DNA of 64,000 nucleotides from CAWFKS01 sp963816435 (GCA_963816435.1 CAWFKS010000018.1:1-64000); one strand, 5' to 3'; positions 29,029-40,409 are shown, counted from the stretch's first letter. Program-made: numbers and translations. Notes: generated by a model not told the origin, from the sequence alone.

Positions 29029-30975
29029 CAGCGCGCCCCCTCGGTGCCCGCCCTGGACGAAGCGGTCACGTCCTTTGCCTGCTGGCGCCGCCGCTCCTGC
29101 CGGCGCGCCAGGAAATCCTCGAGCATGCCGACGACGCCCTTGCGCAGGAACAGCACGCAAAGCACGAAGGCCGAGCCCTGGACGACGATCACCCAGGCAC
29201 CGAGCGTCGCGAACTCCTTCTGCAGCGTCACAACGATCGCCGCGCCCACGACAGGGCCAAGCAGCGTGCCAACGCCGCCGATCAGCGTCATCAGCAAGGC
29301 ATCGGCCGAGGTCATGAAGTAGAGATCGGGCAGCGAGGCGATCTGGAAGACGATCGCCTTGGTGCCGCCGGCCAGTCCCGCCAGCGCCGCCGAAAGGGTG
29401 AAGGCGATCCACTTGAAGCGGTCGGCCGAATAGCCCAGCGAGATCGCCCGCGGCTCGTTCTCGCGTACCGACTTCAGCACCTGGCCGAACGGCGATCGGA
29501 CGATCCGGTAGAGCAGCGCGAAACCGCCGATGAACACCGCAAGCACGAAGAAATACATGTTGAGCGAGTTGTTCAGGTCGATGAACCCGAACAGCGTGCC
29601 GCGCGGCACCGACTGGATGCCGTCCTCGCCATGCGTCCACGAGGCCTGGATGGCGTAGAAATAGACGATCTGCGCCAGCGCCAGCGTGATCATGGCGAAG
29701 TAGAGCCCCTGCCGCCTGATCGCCAGCCAGCCGAAAAGCGCGCCGATCACGGTCGCCACCGCGACGCCCGACAGGATCGCGAGTTCCGGCGGGAAGCCCC
29801 AGACAGCCGCCGTGTGGGCGGCGACATAGGCTGACGCCCCGAAGAAGGCGGCGTGGCCGAAGGCGAGCAGGCCTATGTAGCCGAACACCAGATTGTAAGC
29901 GCTCGCGAACAGAGCGAAGCACAGGATCTTCATCGCGAAGACCGGGTAGATGAGGAACGGCAGCACCGCCCCGATCACGGCCAGCGCCGGGATCCAGATC
30001 TTGCCGTTTTCCAGAATGCTGTCGGAACGCGCGGCGTTGGCGTCCGACCCGTGATGCGCCGTCGTTTCCTTGCCGAACAGCCCGGCCGGCCGGAACACCA
30101 GCACGATCGCCATGATGACGAAGATCACCGTGGTCGATGCCTGCGGATAGAAGACCTTGGTGAGGCCTTCCACCAGCCCGAGCATGAGGCCGCTGAAGAT
30201 CGCGCCGAAGATCGAGCCCATGCCGCCGATGACCACCACCGCGAAAATGGTGATGATGATCGACTGGCCCATCTGCGGGCTGACCTGGTAGATCGGCGCC
30301 GCCATGACGCCGGCGAACCCTGCGAGCCCCACGCCGAACGCGTAGGTGAGCATCAGCATGCGCGGCACGTTGATGCCGAAGCGCGCGCACCAGGTCCGGG
30401 TTCTCGGTGGCGGCGCGCAGGTAGGAACCGAGCTTCGTGCGCTCGATGACGTACCAGGTGGCGGCGCAGACCGCGATGCCGGCCACGATCACCCACAGCC
30501 GGTAGATCGGCAGAAACATGAAGCCGAGATTGATCATGCCGTGGAGCGAATCCGGCACGCCGTATTGCTGGCCCGCCGCGCCGTAGCGCACGTTGAAAAG
30601 GCCCTCTATGACCATCGCCAGGCCGACGGTCAGAAGCAGGCCGTAGGCATGCTCGAGATCGTAGACCTTGCGGATGAAGACACGCTCCATCAGCGCGCCG
30701 ATCAGCCCCACCGCGAACGGCACGAGCGCCAGCGCCCACCAGTAGCCGAGCGACGGCAGGCCCAGCCCGGGGAAGATGTCGGGCAGGTGCAGCAGGTACC
30801 ACGCGCCGAAGGCGCCAAGCATGTATTGCGCGCCGTGGACGAAGTTGCCGATCCTCAGCATGCCGAAGATGATCGCCACGCCTAGGCTCATCATGGCGTA
30901 GAACACGCCGTTGATGAGACCGATCATGAGCTGGCCGAACAGCAGGACGGGCGGGATTCCGATGAGGTCGAACAT
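29028..30975 (-). CDS. Fused LivH-LivM branched-chain-type ABC permease (one frameshift)
   Basis: A membrane protein of about 648 residues after repair, containing both permease subunits of a LIV-type importer. The N-terminal half (start MFDLIGIPPVLL) is LivH-like and ends near LVFRPAGLFGKE. A short linker leads into a LivM-like half with FGYIGLLAFGHAAFFGASAY and SVRENEPRAISLGY. One extra base near 30383 splits the frame between NPDLVRA and FGINVPRML. The fusion is not created by that error, since the linker region (about 30050) is uninterrupted. It works with the two ATPases and the binding protein encoded next to it. Confidence 0.83.
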
Positions 30976-30980
30976 CGCCC

Positions 30981-31680
<700 letters not shown>

Positions 31681-31688
<8 letters not shown>

Positions 31689-32448
31689 CCTCGCCTCCGA
31701 TATAGGCGTCGATGACGCGCTGGTCGGCGGAGATCTCGGCATAAGTGCCTTCCGCCAGCACCTGCCCGCGGGCAAGCACGGTGATGGTGTCGGCAAGCTC
31801 GGCCACCACCGAGAGATTGTGTTCCACCATCAGGATCGTGCGATTGGACGACACCTGGCGGATCAGTGCCGCGATGCGGTCGACGTCCTCGTGGCCCAGC
31901 CCGGATGTCGGCTCGTCGAGCAGCATCAACTCGGGATCGAGCGCCAGCGTGGTAGCGAATTCGAGCGCCCGCTTGCGGCCGTAGGGAAGCCCGGACGCGG
32001 GCACGTCGCGCTGGTCGAGAAGGCCGACGGCAGCAAGCAGCTCGTCAACGCGGTCGGAAAGCACCCCGAGCTTCGTTTCGCTCATCCAGAAGCGATAGGA
32101 CGTGCCGAGCGGGCGCTGCAGCGCGATGCGCACGTTCTCCGCTACCGTCATGCGCGGGAAGATCGCCGAGATCTGAAAGGAACGCACGATGCCGCGCCGC
32201 GCCACCCGCGCCGGGCTTTCGCTGGTGATGTCCTCGCCCTTGTAGAGGATGCGGCCGGCGCTCGGCTGCAGGAATTTGGTGATCAGGTTGAACGTCGTGG
32301 TCTTGCCGGCGCCGTTCGGTCCGATCAGCGCGTGGATCGAGTTGCGCCGGACCTTGAGGTCGACGTCGCTGACCGCCGCGAAGCCGAAGAAATTCTTGGT
32401 CAGCCGCGTGGCCTCGATGATGTTGTCGGAGGCAGTCGCGGCCGTCAT
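31681..32448 (-). CDS. LIV-type ABC transporter ATPase (LivG type)
   Basis: A 255-residue ATPase with Walker A GPNGAGKTTTFN, the LivG-typical RSFQISAIFPRMTVAENV and Walker B LMLLDEPTSGLGHED. The signature motif is replaced by SGLPYGRKRALEFA, whereas LivG proteins usually have LSYGEQR-like versions, so it is in the normal range. Its ATG overlaps the stop of the DUF1330 gene (ATGA). Confidence 0.87.
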
Positions 32449-32756
32449 TGCGCGGACGCTCCGCCAGGCACGTCGGAGCCGACGAGCACGCCGCGGCCGC
32501 GCGAGGCGCGCTGGCGCAGCGGCACGGTGCGCTGGTATTCTTCCGAGTTGTAGAAATCGCGCGCGGCTTCCAGCGACGGAAACTCTACGACGGAAAGCGT
32601 CGATGGATTCCAGCCGCCCTCCAGCGGCTGCACCACCTGGCTCGCCACGACGAACCGGCCGCCGCTCGCCGCCATGATCGGGCCCGCCACCTTGCGGTAT
32701 TCCTCCCAGGCGTCTGCGTCGGTGATTTCGATGTCGAAGACGAGATAGCCGCGCAT
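32445..32756 (-). CDS. DUF1330 family small protein
   Basis: A 103-residue protein of the ferredoxin-like dimeric alpha/beta barrel type (DUF1330). It has MRGYLVFDIEITDADAWEEY at its start and VVEFPSLEAARDFYNSEEYQ, the family hallmark. Function is not established for the family. It is inserted between the binding-protein gene and the ATPase genes of the LIV importer and is coupled to LivG, which is unusual for a transport operon and suggests a role close to the imported substrate. Confidence 0.78.
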   Translation of the reverse strand: MRGYLVFDIEITDADAWEEYRKVAGPIMAASGGRFVVASQVVQPLEGGWNPSTLSVVEFPSLEAARDFYNSEEYQRTVPLRQRASRGRGVLVGSDVPGGASAQ

Positions 32757-32790
32757 GTCGCTTTCCGGCGCAAGATACTGAATGCGTTGG

Positions 32791-32840
32791 CGCGGCCGCC
32801 TGTCGCGGCGGCCGCGCGCTTTTGTCGAGCCCGGCGGGCT
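32791..32840 (-). terminator. Two hairpins between the binding-protein gene and DUF1330
   Basis: A perfect 10-base stem CGCGGCCGCC with a 6-base loop (32791-32816) is followed by AGCCC-GGC-GGGCT (32828-32840). On the minus strand neither is T-tailed, so they more likely stabilise the binding-protein mRNA than end transcription fully. Confidence 0.5.
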
Positions 32841-32846
32841 AAGGCG

Positions 32847-34049
32847 CTACTTGCCCTCGGACAGCTTGCAGGTCGTCTCGCTGTAGGGCCGGAAGGCCTT
32901 TTCCGCGGGCACGGTCGAGACCAGCTTGAAGTAGTCCTCGTCGGTGACCTCCGAAGGCTTCTTCACCTCGAGCAGATACATGTCGTGGATCAGCCGGCCG
33001 TTCGGATAGAGCTCGCCGTTGTTGACGAAGAAGTCGTCGAGATTGATGTCGTGCATGGCGGCGAGCACCGGCTTGGCGTCGTCGGTGCCGGCCTTCTGGA
33101 CCGCCTTGAGATAGGCAGATACGGCCGAATAGGTGCCGGCCGCGATCCAGCCCGGCGCGTGACCGGTGATCTCCTTCATGCGCTCGCCGAACTTGCGCGA
33201 GGCGTCGTCCTTGTTCCAGAACCACGGCGCGGAGAAGCGCACTCCCTGCAGCGCCTCGGGCCCGATCGCGCGGGCATCCGACTGATGCAGGAAGGTGACG
33301 GCGAATTTCTGGCCGGCCTCGATCAGGCCGAACTCCTGGATCTGCTTCAGCGCGTTGACGAGTTCGGGACCGCTGACGTTGAGCACGACGGCCTCTGCGC
33401 CCGAAGCCTGCGCCTGCAGGAGATAGGACGAGAAGTCGGTGGTGCCGAGCGGGGCGCGAATCTTGCCGAGCACCTCGCCGCCACCGTCGGTGACGGCCTT
33501 TTCGACCCACGCCTCCTGGACCTTGCCGGCCTCGTAGTCGGGCGACAGGATGTAGAAGGTCTTCTCGCCATCGCCGAGCAGCGCCTTCACCGTCGTGCCG
33601 ACGGTGGAATACGCATCGTAGGCCCAGGCCACGACATGGCCGTTGCAGTCGGCTTCGACTGGCCTGTCGGTCAGCGGCGACACGAACAGGCCGACCGCGT
33701 CCTTCTCGCCAATCAGGGTGTTGACGCCGAGAGCGATCGCGGAGTTTGCCATGTCGGCGATTGCGTCGACATTGTCCTTCTCCAGCCACTCGCGGGCGAT
33801 CTCCAGGCCGACATCCGGCTTGTTCTGGTGATCGGCGGAGACCAGCTCGATCGGCTTGCCGAGCGCCTCGCCGCCGAAGTCCTTGATCGCCAATTCGACG
33901 GCATGCACGACTTCCGTTCCGCCCAGAGCAGAGAACGACGTGCTCTGGTCGTTGAGAACGCCGATCTTGACCTGACCGTCGCCTGCCAGGACCGGAGCGG
34001 CGAATGCGACCGAAGCAAGCACGGTCGTCGCCAGCAAGAGTTTCTTCAT
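32847..34049 (-). CDS. LIV-type ABC transporter substrate-binding protein
   Basis: A 400-residue periplasmic binding protein (peripla_BP_6 type). MKKLLLATTVLASVAFAAPV is the signal peptide, cleaved near VLAG, followed by VKIGVLNDQSTSFSALGG, the usual opening of this family. The start at 34049 follows GGGAGGAACCGA. Family members in catabolic clusters often bind aromatic or alicyclic acids rather than amino acids. A TAGTC box lies 111 bases upstream on the same strand. It is the first gene of a seven-gene minus-strand unit. Confidence 0.87.
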   Translation of the reverse strand: MKKLLLATTVLASVAFAAPVLAGDGQVKIGVLNDQSTSFSALGGTEVVHAVELAIKDFGGEALGKPIELVSADHQNKPDVGLEIAREWLEKDNVDAIADMANSAIALGVNTLIGEKDAVGLFVSPLTDRPVEADCNGHVVAWAYDAYSTVGTTVKALLGDGEKTFYILSPDYEAGKVQEAWVEKAVTDGGGEVLGKIRAPLGTTDFSSYLLQAQASGAEAVVLNVSGPELVNALKQIQEFGLIEAGQKFAVTFLHQSDARAIGPEALQGVRFSAPWFWNKDDASRKFGERMKEITGHAPGWIAAGTYSAVSAYLKAVQKAGTDDAKPVLAAMHDINLDDFFVNNGELYPNGRLIHDMYLLEVKKPSEVTDEDYFKLVSTVPAEKAFRPYSETTCKLSEGK

Positions 34050-34159
34050 TTCGGTTCCTCCCAAGAATTCGATATTCGCCAGCGCGGACCACCCAACCGC
34101 TGGACGGGTGCCGGCATCCGCATTCAGCGTCATCCAACCTTCTTGCAAGTCCACATCGA

Positions 34160-34179
34160 GGCATCGTCCTAACAGACTA
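34160..34179 (-). promoter_or_regulatory. TAGTC/GGACGATGCC box 3
   Basis: Minus-strand TAGTC-TGTTA-GGACGATGCC, a full match, directed toward the LIV binding-protein gene. The gap 34050-34332 holds this box and the oppositely directed box at 34234, so it is a divergent control region. I see no gene in it. Confidence 0.72.
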
Positions 34180-34233
34180 TGGCTCCCGACGATGCGCTGG
34201 CCGCGCGGCACGAACGGCGGCCTGTCCTCCCCA

Positions 34234-34253
34234 TAGTCAAATCAGACGATGCC
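34234..34253 (+). promoter_or_regulatory. TAGTC/GGACGATGCC box 4
   Basis: TAGTC-AAATC-AGACGATGCC lies 80 bases upstream of the quinone oxidoreductase start at 34333, in the opposite direction to the box at 34160. Confidence 0.72.
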
Positions 34254-34332
34254 GCTTCCGGGAGCCTCCCGCAAGTCTGCCGGCTGGATGGCCCGCCGCC
34301 GCGACAGGCGATCGGGTGGATGATGGGATCGA

Positions 34333-35349
34333 ATGAAAGCCGTGCTTTGCCATGCACCGGGTCCGCTCTCGGACCTGCGCCTCGAAGAGGTCGACCAGCC
34401 CGCCCCGGGTCCGGGCGAGGTGCTGCTCGACATCGAGGCGTGCGGCGTCAATTTCTATGACGGGCTGGCGGCTCAGGGAAAATACCAGACCAAGCCGGCC
34501 CTGCCTTTCTCGCCGGGCGGCGAGGTCGCAGGCGTCGTGAAGGCGCTCGGCGCCGGCGTCGAAGGCCTTGCACCGGGCATGCGCGCCATGGCCTTCACCG
34601 GGTTCGGCGGCTATGCCGAACAGATCGCCGTGCCGGCCGAAAACGTCTTTCCCATTCCCGATGCGATGCCTTTCGAGGTCGCTGCCGGCTTCCTGATCGC
34701 CTACGCCACGTCGTTCCATGCGTTGCGCGACCGGGGCGCTCTTTCCGACGGCCAGACCGTTCTCGTCCTGGGGGCGGCCGGCGGCGTCGGCCTCGCTGCC
34801 GTGCAGATCGGCAAGGCGATGGGCGCGCGCGTCATCGCGGCCGCGTCGACCCCCGAGAAGCTGGCGCTCGCCGCCGAAAGCGGTGCCGATTTCGGCATCG
34901 ACTATTCACGCGAAGACCTGCGCGAGCGCGTCAAGGAGATCACCGGCGGTCGTGGCGTCGACGTGGTCTACGATCCCGTTGGCGGAGACAAGGCGAAGGC
35001 CGCGTTGCGCGTGCTCGCCGTCAACGGCCGCTACCTCGTCATCGGTTTCGCGGCGGGCGATATCCCGTCGGTGGCGTTCAACCAGTTGCTTCTGAAGCAG
35101 GTTTCGCTCGTCGGTGTGCTTTGGGGCGCCTTCGCCCGCGCCCAACCGCGAGCCAATGCGACAAACATTGCCCAGCTTCTGCGCTGGTACGGCGAAGGCA
35201 AGCTCAGGCCGCATATCGGCGAGGTTTTTCCGCTGCACCGCTTCGCCGACGCGCTCGACGAGGTGATGCAGGGCAAGGCGCGCGGAAAAATCGTCATCCG
35301 CACGCATGCCGCGGATCGTGACGCCGTGCCTGCCGAGGCCGCACAATGA
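34333..35349 (+). CDS. NADPH:quinone oxidoreductase-family enoyl reductase
   Basis: A 338-residue zinc-free medium-chain oxidoreductase. It starts MKAVLCHAPGPLSDLRL and has the nucleotide loop VLGAAGGVGLAAVQIGKAMG and the ITGGRGVDVVYDPVGGD stretch of the QOR family. It may reduce an enone or enoyl-CoA in the ring pathway. Its end overlaps the start of the FadB-like gene by four bases, so the pair is coupled. It is the first gene of a plus-strand operon that reaches at least to the SDR at 40493. Confidence 0.84.
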   Translation: MKAVLCHAPGPLSDLRLEEVDQPAPGPGEVLLDIEACGVNFYDGLAAQGKYQTKPALPFSPGGEVAGVVKALGAGVEGLAPGMRAMAFTGFGGYAEQIAVPAENVFPIPDAMPFEVAAGFLIAYATSFHALRDRGALSDGQTVLVLGAAGGVGLAAVQIGKAMGARVIAAASTPEKLALAAESGADFGIDYSREDLRERVKEITGGRGVDVVYDPVGGDKAKAALRVLAVNGRYLVIGFAAGDIPSVAFNQLLLKQVSLVGVLWGAFARAQPRANATNIAQLLRWYGEGKLRPHIGEVFPLHRFADALDEVMQGKARGKIVIRTHAADRDAVPAEAAQ

Positions 35350-37439
35350 CGGGCACGACGACGACAAATGCGATTGTCATTTCGCGCCGTGGCCAGGCTC
35401 TGGTCGCCGAAATCGACAATCCGCCGGTCAACGCGCTTTCCCATGCGGTGCGTGCCGGGCTGCTTGCCGCGATCGACGAGCTCGAGGCGGATGCCAGCCT
35501 CACCGTCCTGGTTATCGCCGCGCGCGGACGCCTGTTCTCGGCCGGCGCCGACGTCACCGAATTCGGGTCCGAGATACGCGATCCGCAACTGGGCGAGATC
35601 ATCGCCCGGCTCGACCGGGCCAGGAAACCGGTCGTCGCAGCGATCGCCGGCGCCGCACTCGGCGGCGGGCTTGAAGTGGCGCTGGCCTGCAACGTCCGCG
35701 TCGCGGGTCATGGCGCGACATTCGCGTTGCCGGAAGTGAAGCTCGGCATGCTCCCCGGCGCGGGCGGCATCGTGCGCCTGCCGCGCCTGATCGGAATCGC
35801 AACCGCGCTGTCGATGATCGCCGAGGGCCGGGAGATCGACGCGGCGCGCGCGCACCGGATGGGCCTCGTAGATCGGCTCGCCGAGGACGACGTGATCGAC
35901 GAGGCGATCCATTTCGCCGAGGATATGCCGGCCGAGCAGCTTGTCTTGCGGCGCGCCAGCATCCTGCCGTTTCCTGAGTTCGATGAAGACGCCCAGGCCA
36001 AGGCAGGTGCCGTGCTGGCGAAGAAATATCGCGACCGCATCGCGCCGCAGAAAGCGGTCGAGTTGATCGCCATGGCCGCCGTCACCCCTTTCGACGAAGC
36101 CGCCCGACGCGAATACGAAGCCTGCCGGGCGCTTGCCTATTCACCGCAGTCGCGGGCGCTGCGCCATGTGTTTGCGGCAGAGCGCGCCGCAGCCAGGCCC
36201 GCCGCTATCCCCACCGGCACGTCGCCCCGCAAAGTCGAAAAGGTCGGCGTGCTCGGCACCGGCGCAATGGGGCGCGGCATTGCGGCCGCGGTTCTGGAAG
36301 CCGGCCTGCCTGTCGTGATGGTCGGCCGGTCGGAGACATCTCTCGACAAGGCGCGGCAGGCGATCGCCAAGACACAGGAAAGCCGGCTGAAGCGCGGCCA
36401 CATCGACGAGGCAGAGCTCGCCGCGCGGATGGAAAGGCTCACGACCACGTGTCGCCTCGATCAGGTGTCGGACGCCGATCTGGTGGTCGAGACGATCGCC
36501 GAGGACATGGCGACCAAGCGCGCCATCATTGCCGCGGTCGACGCCGTGCTGGGCGACCGGTCGATCCTGGTGACCAACACGTCGTTCCTCGACGTCGAGG
36601 CACTGGCAGCGGCTTCCACCCGTCCGCAGAATTTTGCCGGCATGCATTTCTTCAATCCGGCCAACCTGATGAAGCTGGTCGAGAACGTGCGCACTGCCGA
36701 GGCCGCGCCCGACGTGCTCGCGACGCTGATGGCATTCGCCAAGCGGCTCGGCAAGACCGCCGTACTGGTCGGTCCCTCGGACGGGTTCGTAGCCAACAGG
36801 ATGCTGTCCAAACGCACGCGCGAGGCGCTGTTCCTGATCGAGGACGGGGCGTCGCCCGCCCAGGTCGATCGCGTGCTTGCAGGCTTCGGCTTTCCGGTCG
36901 GCCCGTTCACGTTGGCCGACATGGCCGGGCTCGACGTCATGGCCGCGACCCGGACGGCCCGTGCCGCCTCGATGTCGGAACGCGAGCGCGGAGCAGACAT
37001 AGCCGAACAACTGGTCGCCGTCGGCCGACTGGGGCGCAAGAGCGGCGCCGGCTATTACGCCTACGGCGAGGACGGCAAGCCGACAAACGACCCGGCCGTC
37101 TACGACCTCCTTGCAGCCCACCGCCAAAGGCGCGGCATCGCGGCGCGCGAGATCACCGACGAGGAAGTGCTCGACCGTTGCCTGCTCGCGCTCGTCAACG
37201 AGGGCGCGAAGCTGATCGAGGAAGGCGCGGTCGAACGCGCCGGCGACATCGACGTGATCTGGACGGCAGGACTGGGCTTCCCCGCCCATCTCGGCGGCCC
37301 GATGTTCTGGGCTTCCGAACGCGGGCTGAAGGAGGTGCGCGACGCCCTCGCCCACTATGCGCGCGTCGTGGGCGACCAGTACTTCGCCCCGGCCGGCCTC
37401 ATCGCGCATCTGGCCGAACGCGGCGAGCGCTTCGAATGA
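35346..37439 (+). CDS. FadB-like enoyl-CoA hydratase / 3-hydroxyacyl-CoA dehydrogenase
   Basis: A 697-residue two-domain enzyme. The crotonase domain keeps both acidic residues (Glu110 in GAALGGGLEVALA, Glu130 in FALPEVKLGMLPGAGG). The dehydrogenase domain starts near residue 298 with VGVLGTGAMGRGIAAAVLEAG and has GMHFFNPANLMKLVE with its histidine. It performs the hydration and oxidation steps of beta-oxidation of a side chain or an opened ring. It differs from the FadB-like gene at 1154-3266 in order of partners and sequence, so the window has two independent copies. Confidence 0.87.
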   Translation: MTGTTTTNAIVISRRGQALVAEIDNPPVNALSHAVRAGLLAAIDELEADASLTVLVIAARGRLFSAGADVTEFGSEIRDPQLGEIIARLDRARKPVVAAIAGAALGGGLEVALACNVRVAGHGATFALPEVKLGMLPGAGGIVRLPRLIGIATALSMIAEGREIDAARAHRMGLVDRLAEDDVIDEAIHFAEDMPAEQLVLRRASILPFPEFDEDAQAKAGAVLAKKYRDRIAPQKAVELIAMAAVTPFDEAARREYEACRALAYSPQSRALRHVFAAERAAARPAAIPTGTSPRKVEKVGVLGTGAMGRGIAAAVLEAGLPVVMVGRSETSLDKARQAIAKTQESRLKRGHIDEAELAARMERLTTTCRLDQVSDADLVVETIAEDMATKRAIIAAVDAVLGDRSILVTNTSFLDVEALAAASTRPQNFAGMHFFNPANLMKLVENVRTAEAAPDVLATLMAFAKRLGKTAVLVGPSDGFVANRMLSKRTREALFLIEDGASPAQVDRVLAGFGFPVGPFTLADMAGLDVMAATRTARAASMSERERGADIAEQLVAVGRLGRKSGAGYYAYGEDGKPTNDPAVYDLLAAHRQRRGIAAREITDEEVLDRCLLALVNEGAKLIEEGAVERAGDIDVIWTAGLGFPAHLGGPMFWASERGLKEVRDALAHYARVVGDQYFAPAGLIAHLAERGERFE

Positions 37440-37488
37440 ACGACCCAGGGACGATGATGAAGACGACAAACAGGCAGGCCGGAACACG

Positions 37489-39182
37489 ATGAACAAGCAG
37501 ATGAACCTCGCCGACGTCGTGGCGCGCCTCAGCGACGGCATGACGATCGGGATCGGCGGCTGGGGGCCGCGCCGCAAGCCAATGGCGCTGGTGCGCGAGA
37601 TCCTCCGTTCCGACCTCAAGGACCTGACGATCGTCGCCTATGGCGGGCCGGAGGTCGGCATGCTGTGCGCGGCCGGCAAGGTGAAGCGGCTGATCTACGG
37701 CTTCGTGTCGCTCGACTTCATCCCGATCGAGCCGTTTTTCCGGCGGGCTCGCCAGGCCGGCAGTTTCCAGGCGAGCGAACTTGACGAAGGTCTGCTGGTG
37801 ATCGGCCTTCAGGCTGCCGGCCATCGATTGCCGTTCCTGCCCACCAGGGTCGGCCTCGGATCCGACGTCACCACCATCAACCCCGATTTCCGTATGGTGA
37901 AGTCGCCTTACGACGACGGCGAGACGCTGCTGGCCATGCCGGCCCTCAAGCTCGACGCGGCGCTCATCCACGTCACCCGCGCCGACCGCCTCGGCAACAC
38001 GCAGACCGACGGACCCGATCCCTATTTCGACGGGCTTTTCGCGCGCGCGGCCGACACCTGCTACGTCACGACCGAGGAACTCGTCGACCGCATCGACGTG
38101 GCCTATCCAGACAAGGCAAAGAACAATCTGTTCGAACGCTACCTGGTGACCGGCGTGGTCGAGGCTCCGCTGGGCGCCCACCCGACGGCCGCCCACGATC
38201 TCTACGGCTGGGACACCGAGCACCTCAAGGAATACGCCGCACTGGCGCCCGAGGAAGACGGCTGGGCCCGCTATTTCGAAAAATATGTCGCCGGCGACGA
38301 AGCCGGCTATGCCGAACGCGCGGGCGGAGCGGACCGTATCCGTGCGCTTGCCGCTGCCGACACTTTGACGGGGCCGACGATGACGCAAGCAACCGAGTTC
38401 TCCCTCGCCGAGCTGATGATCTGTGCGGCCGCCGAGGCCTGGCGCGGCGGCGGCGAGGTCCTCGCCACCGGCATCGGCCCCCTTCCGCGGATTGCCGCCG
38501 GGCTGGCCAAGCTGACCTTCGCGCCCGAGCTCCTGATGACCGACGGCGAGGCCTGGCTCGTCGAGGAGCCCGTGCCGCTCGGCCCGCGTGGCGACTACGT
38601 GCCGAAACATTCCGGCTGGATGCCCTATCACCGCGTCTTCGACAGCGTCTGGTGCGGCCGCCGGCATGCCATGGTCACGCCGGTCCAGGTCGACCGATGG
38701 GGCCAGGGCAACATAGCCGCGCTCGGCGGCGACCTGAAGAAGCCGAAGGTCCAGCTTCTGGGCGTGCGCGGCTTCCCCGGAAACAGCATAAGCCATCGCA
38801 ATTCGATGCTTCTGCCGAACCACTCCACCCGCGCCTTCATCGAGGGCGAAGTCGATGTCGTCGCGTCCGTCGGCTTTTCCGACAAGAGGTGGCCCGATGG
38901 GGTGAAGAAGCTGCCGGTCGATATCGGCATCGTCGTCACCAATCTCTGCGTCATGGACTTCGGCGGCGCCGATCACGCCGCACGCGTCGTCAAGCTTCAT
39001 CCGGGCGTCACCTTCGAGGAGGTGCAGGAGCAGACCGGCTTCCCGCTGCTGAAGGCCGACGGCATCGAAACCACGCCTGCCCCGACGCACGGAACAGCTT
39101 GCCGTCATTCAGCGGCTCGATCCCGACCGGCATCCGCGCCTCCGTGCTGAAGGGCAATCCGCCCGGCCTGCGCGCGGCCTGA
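37489..39182 (+). CDS. ipdAB: IpdA and IpdB: CoA-transferase-like ring-opening hydrolase subunits (reads as a fusion)
   Basis: Two subunits of the CoA-transferase-like enzyme that opens the last ring in steroid C/D-ring degradation. The first 292 codons match the IpdA layout (GMTIGIGGWGPRRKPMALVR). From the ATG at 38380 the sequence is IpdB-like (FSLAELMICAAAEAWRGGGE, RLTFAPEL-type LTFAPELLMTDGEAWL). As read they form one frame, but removing one T at 38364-38366 restores a TGA stop after IpdA, 11 bases before the IpdB ATG. Two further extra bases near 39088 and 39153 would restore an IpdB C-terminus ending GLRAA at 39182. I therefore read two adjacent genes, not a natural fusion. Confidence 0.82.
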
Positions 39183-39185
39183 GCC

Positions 39186-40409
39186 ATGGACTTCGAACCG
39201 AGCGCGCGCACGCACGAGCTTCTCGAACGCCTGACGGCGTTCATGGACGCCCACGTCTATCCCAACGAGAAGCGCTACCACGAAGAGGTGGCACAGAATC
39301 GCTGGGGCCATCCTCCGGTGCTGGAGGAGCTGAAGGCCAGGGCGAAGGCCGAGGGGCTCTGGAACCTGTTCCTGCCCGAGATCCGAGCACGGCGCCGGGC
39401 TGACCAATGTCGAATACGCGCCGCTCTGCGAGGTGATGGGCCGCGTCGCACTGGTCGCTCGCAGGTCTTCAATTGCTCCGCGCCGGATACCGGCAACATG
39501 GAGACGCTGATGCGCTACGGCACGGAGGCGCAGAAGGACCGCTGGCTCGAGCCGCTTCTTGATGGCGAGATCCGCTCCGCCTTCGCGATGACGGAGCCCG
39601 ACGTCGCGTCGAGCGACGCGACCAACATCGCAGCCACGCATCGAGCGCGACGGCGACGAATACGTGCTCAACGGCCGCAAGTGGTGGATCTCCGGCGCTC
39701 GGCGACCCGCGCTGCGACGATCATGATCTTCATGGGCAAGACCGATCCGGACGCGCCGACGCCATCGGCAGCCAGTCGATGATCCTGGTGCCGCGCGACA
39801 CGCCGGGCATCACGGTCGTCCGCCCGCTCACCGTGTTCGGCTACGACGACGCGCCCGCACGGGCACATGGAGATCGATATTCGACAACGTCCGCGTGCCG
39901 GCCGCGAACATGCTGCTGGGCGAAGGCCGCGGCTTCGAGATCGCGCAGGGACGCCTCGGCCCGGGGCGCATCCACCATTGCATGCGGCTGATCGGCCTCG
40001 CGGAGCGCTGCGCTGGAGCTGATGTGCCGCCGCGTGAAGACGCGCGTCGCCTTCGGCCGCCCGATCGCGCGAGCAGTCGGTGACGCTGGAGCGCATCGCC
40101 GAGGCGCGCATCATGATCGACCAGGCGCGGCTGCTGACGCTGCAACGCGGCATGGATGATGGACACGGTCGGCAACAAGGCGGCGCGTGCGGAGATCGCC
40201 ATGATCAAGGTCGCGGCGCCGAACATGGCCTGCAAGGTGATCGACTGGGCGATCCAGGCGCATGGCGGCGGCGGGCGTCTGCCGAGGACTTCGTGCTCGC
40301 CAACTACTACGCACATGCCCGCAAGCTGCGCTTCGCCGACGGCCCGGACGAGGTGCACCGCAACCAGATCGGCCGCCTGGAACTGAAGAAATACGCCGAG
40401 GCGAGCTGA
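39186..40409 (+). CDS. Acyl-CoA dehydrogenase (many frameshifts)
   Basis: An FAD acyl-CoA dehydrogenase of about 400 residues after repair. Recognisable pieces in order are MDFEPSARTHELLERLTAFM, SAPDTGNMETLMRYG, SAFAMTEPDVASSDATNIA, MILVPRDTPGITVVRPL, LLGEGRGFEIAQGRLGPGRI, KVIDWAIQAHGGGG and the C-terminal LRFADGPDEVHRNQIGRLEL. They resemble the FadE2/ACAD11 group. The pieces lie in frames that always step forward, so the breaks are serial one-base insertions. It follows IpdB by three bases and would insert a double bond into an opened-ring CoA ester. Confidence 0.75.

Noticed and set aside
34178..34195. CGACGATGC directly beside box 3, on the plus strand
   Set aside because: The left half (CTATG) does not match TAGTC. 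It may be an accessory half-site but cannot be supported alone.
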